16,332 nt of DNA from contig NZ_SPQM01000110.1 in assembly GCF_004570345.1 (NCBI RefSeq), forward strand, positions 1-16,332. The letters run 5' to 3'. The stretch is from Blastococcus sp. CT_GayMR20 (lineage in GTDB: Bacteria > Actinomycetota > Actinomycetes > Mycobacteriales > Geodermatophilaceae). A model generated the notes under the pieces. The model searched no databases and was not told the origin of the DNA. It saw nothing but the letters and a program-made list of their open reading frames with translations. Numbering within the stretch: position 1 is the first letter of the stretch; every line of letters starts with the position of its first letter. Of the stretch, positions 9,325 through 16,332 are shown in pieces. A program made the position numbers and the translations under genes.

Positions 9325-9351
9325 TTGGTTGCACGGTCGCTGAAATAGGAC
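9325..9351 (+). promoter_or_regulatory. Candidate promoter of the suf operon
   Basis: A -10-like TAGGAC (9346-9351) lies 12 bases before the sufR GTG; a weak -35-like TTGGTT (9325-9330) is 15 bases upstream of it. The region is noticeably richer in A/T than the surrounding sequence. The predicted transcription start falls within a few bases of the start codon, so the sufR message is probably leaderless or nearly so. Confidence 0.45.
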
Positions 9352-9366
9352 ACACTCGTGTTGTGG
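9352..9366 (+). promoter_or_regulatory. Candidate SufR operator overlapping the sufR start codon
   Basis: ACACT-CGTGT-TGTGG. As I recall, the SufR site described for Mycobacterium tuberculosis is ACACT-N5-TGTGA, so this matches at nine of ten defined positions and keeps the CAC-N7-GTG symmetry. It begins one base after the -10-like hexamer and includes the sufR GTG, a position suited to autorepression by cluster-loaded SufR. Binding is inferred. Confidence 0.55.
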
Positions 9367-10169
9367 AAACCGTCTCGGCACACCCGCGCACGTCGGCACC
9401 CGCCGACGACGGGCGTACCCGCGACCGCGTCAGCGCCCTGCTCCTGGAGCACGGCCCGCAGACCGCCACCGAGCTCGCGACGCGACTGGGCATCTCGCCG
9501 GCCGCGGTCCGCCGGCACCTGGACTCCCTCGTCGCCGCCGGCCGGCTCGAGGAGCGGCTCACGCGGGACGCGCACCGCGGCCGCGGCCGCCCCGCGCGCC
9601 GGTTCCACCTCACCGACGCCGGCCGGTCGGCCTTCCCGCACGCCTACGACGACCTCGCGCTGACCGCTCTGCGCTACGTCGCGGCATCGGGCGGGCCGGA
9701 CGCCGTGCGCGCCGTGGCCGAGCAGCAGCTCGCCGGCCTCGAGGCGCGCGCCAGCAGCGCCGTCGAGGGCGCCGTCCGTGCCGCCGAGGGGCAGCCGGTC
9801 GACCGGGCACAGGCCCTGGCCGCCGCCCTCACGGCCGAGGGCTACGCTGCCACGGCCTCGGCCATCTCCGGCGGGGGGCAGCTCTGCCAGCACCACTGCC
9901 CGGTGGCGCACGTGGCCGCGGAGTTCCCCCAGCTGTGCGAGGCCGAGACCGCGGTGATCGGCCGGCTCGTGGGCACCCACGTGCAGCGGCTGGCCACGAT
10001 CGCCCACGGCGACGGGATCTGCACCACACACATCCCCGGACCCGTCCGGGTGGGGAACAGAACGGCCCCCGAACGCCCTGTACCAGGTGACCGGACCGCG
10101 CCTCGCAGCGCGCCGTCCACCGCGACCAGCACCACCCCCATGAACTCCCGGGAGAGGACGCCCGCATGA
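9363..10169 (+). CDS. sufR: SufR-type iron-sulfur transcriptional regulator of the suf operon
   Basis: DeoR/ArsR-like winged-helix repressor that binds a [4Fe-4S] cluster and represses the suf operon when cluster supply is sufficient. 268 aa. The helix-turn-helix spans about 22-66 ([19 protein letters not shown]) followed by the wing [12 protein letters not shown]. Cluster-ligand candidates are Cys175, Cys179 and Cys192 in [20 protein letters not shown], with a further Cys220 in [13 protein letters not shown] 9363 has no Shine-Dalgarno and sits inside the putative operator. After the usual family end (CTTHIP) there is an unexpected tail of about 40 residues rich in Arg, Pro, Thr and Ser that reaches into sufB. 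It overlaps sufB by 4 bases (ATGA), the first gene of the operon. Confidence 0.92.
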   Translation: METVSAHPRTSAPADDGRTRDRVSALLLEHGPQTATELATRLGISPAAVRRHLDSLVAAGRLEERLTRDAHRGRGRPARRFHLTDAGRSAFPHAYDDLALTALRYVAASGGPDAVRAVAEQQLAGLEARASSAVEGAVRAAEGQPVDRAQALAAALTAEGYAATASAISGGGQLCQHHCPVAHVAAEFPQLCEAETAVIGRLVGTHVQRLATIAHGDGICTTHIPGPVRVGNRTAPERPVPGDRTAPRSAPSTATSTTPMNSRERTPA

Positions 10170-11593
10170 CCAGCACGCAGCAGCCGTTGACGCAGGACGA
10201 GCAGATCGACCAGCTCGGCCGCTACAAGTACGGCTGGGCGGACGCCGACACCGCCGGCGCCTCCGCGCGGCGCGGGATCGACGAGGACGTCGTCACCGAC
10301 ATCTCCCGTCGCAAGGACGAGCCCGAGTGGATGCTCGAGCGCCGCCTCAAGGCCCTCAAGCTGTTCGGCCGCAAGCCCATGCCCGACTGGGGTTCCGACC
10401 TCTCCGGCATCGACTTCCAGAACATCAAGTACTTCGTGCGCTCCACCGAGGCCCAGGCCGCCTCGTGGGAGGACCTGCCCGACGACATCAAGAACACCTA
10501 CGACAAGCTCGGCATCCCGGAGGCGGAGAAGCAGCGCCTCGTCTCGGGTGTGGCGGCGCAGTACGAGTCCGAGGTCGTCTACCACCAGATCCAGAAGGAG
10601 CTCGAGGACCAGGGCGTCATCTTCCTGGACACCGACTCGGCCCTGAAGGAGCACCCGGAGATCTTCCAGGAGTACTTCGGCTCGGTGATCCCGTCCGGCG
10701 ACAACAAGTTCGCCGCGCTGAACACCGCCGTCTGGTCGGGTGGCTCGTTCATCTACGTGCCGAAGGGCGTGCACGTCGACATCCCGCTGCAGGCCTACTT
10801 CCGGATCAACACCGAGAACATGGGCCAGTTCGAGCGGACGCTGATCATCGTCGACGAGGGCGCCTACGTGCACTACGTCGAGGGCTGCACCGCGCCGATC
10901 TACAAGAGCGACTCGCTGCACTCCGCGGTCGTCGAGATCATCGTCAAGAAGAACGCGCGCTGCCGGTACACGACCATCCAGAACTGGTCGAACAACGTCT
11001 ACAACCTGGTCACCAAGCGGGCCGTGGCCCACGAGGGCGCGACCATGGAGTGGGTCGACGGCAACATCGGCTCCAAGGTGACGATGAAGTACCCGGCCGT
11101 CTGGATGACCGGCGAGCACGCCAAGGGCGAGGTCCTTTCGATCGCCTTCGCGGGCGAGGGCCAGCACCAGGACGCCGGCGCCAAGATGGTCCACGCCGCG
11201 CCGCACACCTCCTCGACCATCGTGTCGAAGTCGGTCGCCCGTGGCGGCGGCCGCACGTCCTACCGCGGCCTGGTCCAGATCGACGAGGGCGCCTACGGCT
11301 CCAAGTCGACGGTCAAGTGCGACGCCTTGCTCGTCGACACGATCAGTCGCTCCGACACCTACCCGTACGTCGACGTCCGCGAGGACGACGTCGCCATGGG
11401 TCACGAGGCCACGGTCTCCCGCGTCAGCGACGACCAGCTCTTCTACCTGATGAGCCGCGGTCTGTCCGAGGACGAGGCCATGGCGATGGTGGTGCGCGGG
11501 TTCGTCGAGCCGATCGCCCGCGAGCTGCCCATGGAGTACGCCCTCGAGCTCAACCGGCTCATCGAACTGCAGATGGAAGGTGCCGTCGGCTGA
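10166..11593 (+). CDS. sufB: Fe-S cluster assembly scaffold protein SufB
   Basis: Core of the SufBC2D scaffold on which [Fe-S] clusters are built; receives sulfur from SufS/SufU. 475 aa, full length. Recognisable segments are [37 protein letters not shown], the EGCTAPIY motif with Cys241, [14 protein letters not shown], and a C-terminal half with [13 protein letters not shown] and the [17 protein letters not shown] tail common to SufB and SufD. The EGCTAPIY segment, where several mycobacterial SufB proteins carry an intein, is uninterrupted. ATG 10166 has GGAGAGGA seven bases upstream and overlaps the sufR stop as ATGA. Its stop overlaps the sufD ATG (TGATG). Confidence 0.97.
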   Translation: MTSTQQPLTQDEQIDQLGRYKYGWADADTAGASARRGIDEDVVTDISRRKDEPEWMLERRLKALKLFGRKPMPDWGSDLSGIDFQNIKYFVRSTEAQAASWEDLPDDIKNTYDKLGIPEAEKQRLVSGVAAQYESEVVYHQIQKELEDQGVIFLDTDSALKEHPEIFQEYFGSVIPSGDNKFAALNTAVWSGGSFIYVPKGVHVDIPLQAYFRINTENMGQFERTLIIVDEGAYVHYVEGCTAPIYKSDSLHSAVVEIIVKKNARCRYTTIQNWSNNVYNLVTKRAVAHEGATMEWVDGNIGSKVTMKYPAVWMTGEHAKGEVLSIAFAGEGQHQDAGAKMVHAAPHTSSTIVSKSVARGGGRTSYRGLVQIDEGAYGSKSTVKCDALLVDTISRSDTYPYVDVREDDVAMGHEATVSRVSDDQLFYLMSRGLSEDEAMAMVVRGFVEPIARELPMEYALELNRLIELQMEGAVG

Positions 11594-12873
11594 TGTCAGC
11601 CCCCGACAACACTCTCGCAGGAGAGCTCTTCGCCCCTGGCGTCGGCGCTCAGGCGGGTCCTCCCACCACGCCTGCTGACAGCAGCGTCTCGCCCGGCGCG
11701 CACTCGCACGGCGGTCCCACGCCGACGGGTTCGCCGGCCGAGCGGTTCACCTCGACCGACCCCGACGCCTTCGGCGTGCCCACGGGTCGCGAGGAGACGT
11801 GGCGCTTCACGCCGATGAAGCGGGTCCGCACGCTGCTGGACGCCGCGCCGTCGGGCGCGCACCTCACCTGGACGACGGACCTCCCCGACGGCGTCGAGCT
11901 CACCAGCGTCGAGGCCGACGACCCGCTGCTGAAGGGGCTGCCCGAGCCGGCCGACCGGCTGGCCGCGCTGGCCCGCCAGCGCAGCGGCGGCGCCGCCGTC
12001 GTCCGGGTGCCCGCCGAGGCGCAGCTCGACCGGCCCGTCACGCTCGGCCTGGCCGGTACCGGCTCGGACAGCCCTGATGACGCAGTCGTCTGGGGCCAGC
12101 TCGTCGTCGAGGTCGGGCCGTTCGCGAAGGCGACGATCGTCCTCGACCACACCGGTCTGGCGCGCTATGCCGGCGGCGTCGCGGTGATCGTCGGCGACAG
12201 CGCGCAGGTCTCGCTCGTCTCGGTCCAGGACTGGGCCCCCGGTGCGGTGCACGGCGCCCAGTACGACGCCGTCGTCGGCCGGGACGCGACCTTCAAGCAG
12301 GTCGTCGTCACCCTCGGCGGCGACCTCGTCCGCCTGGTCAGCAACGTCCAGTACTCCGGTCCCGGCGGCAGCGCCGAGCTGTTCGGCGTCTACTTCGCCG
12401 ACGAGACCCAGCACCAGGAGCACCGGCTCTGGGTCGACCACGCCGTCCCGAACTGCCGCAGCAACGTCCTCTACAAGGGCGCGCTGCAGGGCGAGGACGC
12501 CCGCACGGTCTGGATCGGTGACGTCCGCATCCGCCCCGAGGCGACCGGCACCGAGACGTACGAGCTCAACCGCAATCTCGTCCTCACCGACGGCGCCCGC
12601 GCCGACTCGGTGCCGAACCTGGAGATCGAGACCGGCGAGATCGTCGGCGCCGGCCACGCCAGCGCCACCGGCCGGTTCGACGACGAGCAGCTGTTCTACC
12701 TGTGCTCGCGCGGGATCGACGCCGAGACCGCCCGCCGCCTCGTGGTCCGCGGCTTCTTCGCCGACGTCGTCCAGCACATCGGTATCGACGCCCTGCAGGA
12801 CCGGCTGATGGGCACCATCGAGGCCCGCCTCGGCGCGCTGCCCGGCCTGGAGGAGCAGGAGGTCTCCGCGTGA
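11593..12873 (+). CDS. sufD: Fe-S cluster assembly protein SufD
   Basis: Partner of SufB in the SufBC2D complex, thought to assist iron entry. 426 aa. The N-terminal region of about 55 residues is Pro/Gly/Ser/His-rich and low in complexity, and REETWRFTPMKRVRTL marks the start of the conserved part. The beta-helix core and the C-terminal segment TETYELNRNLVLTDGA, PNLEIETGEIVGAGHASATG (with the conserved His) and LFYLCSRGIDAETARRL are typical of SufD. It overlaps the sufB stop by one base (TGATG) and the downstream ferredoxin by four (GTGA), implying tight translational coupling and stoichiometric output. Confidence 0.96.
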   Translation: MSAPDNTLAGELFAPGVGAQAGPPTTPADSSVSPGAHSHGGPTPTGSPAERFTSTDPDAFGVPTGREETWRFTPMKRVRTLLDAAPSGAHLTWTTDLPDGVELTSVEADDPLLKGLPEPADRLAALARQRSGGAAVVRVPAEAQLDRPVTLGLAGTGSDSPDDAVVWGQLVVEVGPFAKATIVLDHTGLARYAGGVAVIVGDSAQVSLVSVQDWAPGAVHGAQYDAVVGRDATFKQVVVTLGGDLVRLVSNVQYSGPGGSAELFGVYFADETQHQEHRLWVDHAVPNCRSNVLYKGALQGEDARTVWIGDVRIRPEATGTETYELNRNLVLTDGARADSVPNLEIETGEIVGAGHASATGRFDDEQLFYLCSRGIDAETARRLVVRGFFADVVQHIGIDALQDRLMGTIEARLGALPGLEEQEVSA

Positions 12874-13223
12874 GTTTCGAGCGGGTCTGCTCCCTGTCCG
12901 ACGTGAAGGAGCCCGGCTCCCTGCGGGTCGAACTGGACGACGTCGACATCGCCGTCGTCCGCTTCGAGGGCGAGGTCTACGCGATCGAGGACCTCTGCTC
13001 GCACGCCGAGGTCCCGCTGTCCGAAGGGGACGTCGAGGAGTTCCGCGGCGCCCCGATCATCGAGTGCTGGCTGCACGGGTCGTGCTTCGACCTGCGCACC
13101 GGCGAGCCCACCAACCTGCCGGCCACCGAGCCGGTGTCCGTCTACCCGGTCCGCGTGGAGGGGGAGGACGTGTACGTCGACGTTGCGGTCGACGACAGCC
13201 TCTCCGCCCGCATGGCCAACTGA
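12870..13223 (+). CDS. Rieske-type [2Fe-2S] ferredoxin in the suf operon
   Basis: 117 aa single-domain Rieske protein. The cluster ligands are visible as CSH (Cys43, His45) and CWLHGSCFD (Cys66, His69), the CxH...CxxH pattern, inside the sequence context of small non-haem oxygenase ferredoxin subunits. It is soluble, with no signal or membrane anchor. The GTG at 12870 overlaps the sufD stop and is preceded by a strong AGGAGG with a seven-base spacer, which settles the start over longer open frames upstream. A Rieske ferredoxin between sufD and sufC is usual in actinobacteria; its proposed job is electron supply or a client role during cluster assembly, but that is inference. The gap to sufC is 22 bases, the longest within the operon. 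Confidence 0.93.
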   Translation: MSFERVCSLSDVKEPGSLRVELDDVDIAVVRFEGEVYAIEDLCSHAEVPLSEGDVEEFRGAPIIECWLHGSCFDLRTGEPTNLPATEPVSVYPVRVEGEDVYVDVAVDDSLSARMAN

Positions 13224-13245
13224 GCCACAGCAACTGAGGAGCGAA

Positions 13246-15352
<2,107 letters not shown>

Positions 15353-15353
<1 letters not shown>

Positions 15354-15808
15354 TGCAGCTCGAGAACATGTACCAGGAGATCATCCTGGACCATTACCGG
15401 AACCCCCACGGCCGCGGCCTGCGGGAGCCGTTCGAGGCCGAGGTGCACCACGTCAACCCGACCTGCGGTGACGAGGTCACCCTGCGGGTGCACCTGGACG
15501 GCGACACGATCGCCGACGTCTCCTACGAGGGCATGGGCTGCTCGATCAGCCAGGCCTCGGTGTCGGCGATGTACGACCTCGTCATCGGCAAGACGGTGCC
15601 GCAGGCGCTGGAGACCGGTGAGCACTTCATGACCCTCATGCAGGCCAAGGGCGACCCGTCGGTCGCCGAGAAGCTCGAGGACGAGCTGGAGGACGCCGTG
15701 GCGTTCGCCGGAGTGTCGAAGTACCCCGCGCGCATCAAGTGCGCGCTGATGAGCTGGATGGCGTTGAAGGACGCGTCCGCCCGAGCCGTGGGAGCACAGC
15801 AGTCATGA
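15353..15808 (+). CDS. sufU: Zinc-dependent sulfurtransferase SufU
   Basis: Accepts persulfide sulfur from SufS and passes it to the SufBCD scaffold. 151 aa IscU-fold protein. Metal and sulfur ligands are Cys38 and Asp40 (NPTCGD), Cys63 (GMGCSIS) and Cys130 (ARIKCALMSW), and it has the extra loop between the second and third Cys that separates SufU from IscU. The ATG at 15353 overlaps the sufS stop by one base and has no Shine-Dalgarno, so translation probably depends on coupling to sufS. It overlaps sufT by 4 bases. Confidence 0.96.
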
Positions 15809-16176
15809 CCACCGAGAACGAGACCACCCCCGCCGAGCTGCCGGCCTACAAGTCGGCGCTGCTCGAGGACCTCGAGGAGGCCATGCGCGACGTCGTCGAC
15901 CCCGAGCTGGGCGTGAACGTCGTCGACCTCGGCCTGGTCTACGGCATCGACGTCGACGAGTCGAACGTGGCGATCCTCGACATGACGCTCACGTCCGCGG
16001 CCTGCCCGTTGACCGACGTCATCGAGGACCAGGCCCGCCAGGCGCTCACCGGCGGCCCCGGCCCCGGCCTGGTCGACGACATCCGCATCAACTGGGTCTG
16101 GATGCCGCCGTGGGGTCCGGACAAGATCACCGAGGACGGCCGCGAGCAGCTGCGGGCGCTCGGCTTCCGCGTCTAG
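15805..16176 (+). CDS. sufT: SufT-type Fe-S maturation factor (DUF59/MIP18 family)
   Basis: 123 aa. DUF59 (MIP18-like) proteins at the end of suf operons act in maturation or carriage of Fe-S clusters. The family signature DPELGVNVVDLGLVYGI is at about 32-48, the conserved Cys67 is in LTSAACPLTD, and the C-terminal WMPPWGPDKITEDGREQL is typical. A Glu/Thr-rich N-terminus of about 13 residues precedes the domain. The ATG at 15805 overlaps the sufU stop (ATGA) with GGGAG about ten bases upstream. It is the last gene of the operon; repeat copy D begins 1 base after its TAG. Confidence 0.94.
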   Translation: MTTENETTPAELPAYKSALLEDLEEAMRDVVDPELGVNVVDLGLVYGIDVDESNVAILDMTLTSAACPLTDVIEDQARQALTGGPGPGLVDDIRINWVWMPPWGPDKITEDGREQLRALGFRV

Positions 16177-16177
16177 C

Positions 16178-16240
16178 GGCCCCTCTGCAGGGTCCCGCGC
16201 CGAGCATGCGAGGCGGGGGGGGGGGGGCAGAGGGGTCCTT
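16178..16240 (-). repeat. Stop-proximal intergenic repeat, copy D (after sufT)
   Basis: 63 bp between the convergent sufT and the gene at the right edge. On the minus strand it starts 2 bases after a TGA with AAGGACCCCTCTGCC; on the plus strand it starts 1 base after the sufT TAG. The shared core is GAGCATGCGAG (16202-16212). Outer arms GGCCCCTCTGC (16178-16188) and GCAGAGGGGTCC (16227-16238) form 11 pairs with the same bulged base as the other copies. The internal G-tract is 13 G long (16215-16227) against 4-6 G elsewhere. It fills the whole convergent gap, so it may serve as a two-way terminator, though no T-tract is present. Confidence 0.85.
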
Positions 16241-16242
16241 CG

Positions 16243-16332
16243 TCACCTGAGGTCGGCGACGCGGCGGCCGAAGCCGGCGACCGGACGGCGCTCGCGCCGC
16301 ATCCCGATCGCCAGGAGCACGCTGCCCACGAC
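16243..16332 (-). CDS. C-terminal tail of an unidentified, probably membrane protein (partial)
   Basis: The final 29 codons and TGA of a minus-strand gene that continues past the right edge. The sequence starts with a hydrophobic stretch VVGSVLLAIG followed by a basic tail MRRERRPVAGFGRR and VADLR, which looks like the end of a transmembrane helix with a positive cytoplasmic tail. The family cannot be recognised from this much. Support for the gene is codon usage and the position of its stop two bases from repeat copy D, the same arrangement as after tkt, tal and opcA. Confidence 0.5.
   Translation of the reverse strand, partial: VVGSVLLAIGMRRERRPVAGFGRRVADLR

Overview
The window is very GC-rich with strong G/C preference at third codon positions, GTG starts and many 4-base gene overlaps. 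Together with an OpcA partner for glucose-6-phosphate dehydrogenase, a Rieske ferredoxin inside the suf operon and a SufR with the actinobacterial cysteine pattern, this points to a high-GC actinomycete. I infer something close to the Geodermatophilaceae (Blastococcus, Modestobacter or Geodermatophilus type), but a family-level call from gene content alone is tentative.

Layout. Positions 1-6792 (minus strand) hold a pentose-phosphate operon in the order tkt, tal, zwf, opcA, pgl; pgl runs off the left edge. Positions 6793-7057 are a divergent promoter region. Positions 7058-8275 (plus) hold ctaB (haem O synthase) and an abutting small gene of unknown function. Positions 8319-9245 (minus) hold ctaA (haem A synthase), convergent with the small gene. 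Positions 9246-9362 are a second divergent promoter region. Positions 9363-16176 (plus) hold an eight-gene SUF iron-sulfur cluster operon: sufR, sufB, sufD, a Rieske ferredoxin, sufC, sufS, sufU, sufT. Seven of the eight genes overlap a neighbour by 1 or 4 bases or begin within about 20 bases of it. The last 90 bases are the C-terminal tail of a minus-strand, probably membrane, protein.

How the genes work together. Tkt, Tal, Zwf/OpcA and Pgl cover the oxidative and non-oxidative pentose phosphate pathway and supply NADPH and pentoses. CtaB and CtaA convert haem B to haem O and then haem A for aa3-type cytochrome oxidase. SufS/SufU mobilise sulfur from cysteine, SufBCD is the assembly scaffold, SufT helps maturation, and SufR is the iron-sulfur-sensing repressor of its own operon.

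The genes are conserved housekeeping functions, and I see no defence system, prophage, IS element, CRISPR array, tRNA or rRNA. The unexplained signal is a family of four intergenic repeats of about 55-63 bp, all in the same orientation. Each starts 2-3 bases after the stop codon of a minus-strand gene (opcA, tal, tkt, and the gene at the right edge). They share an almost invariant core and a long stem with compensatory base changes. Other points of interest are a SufR operator-like motif overlapping the sufR start codon and a hairpin that covers the ctaB ribosome binding site.
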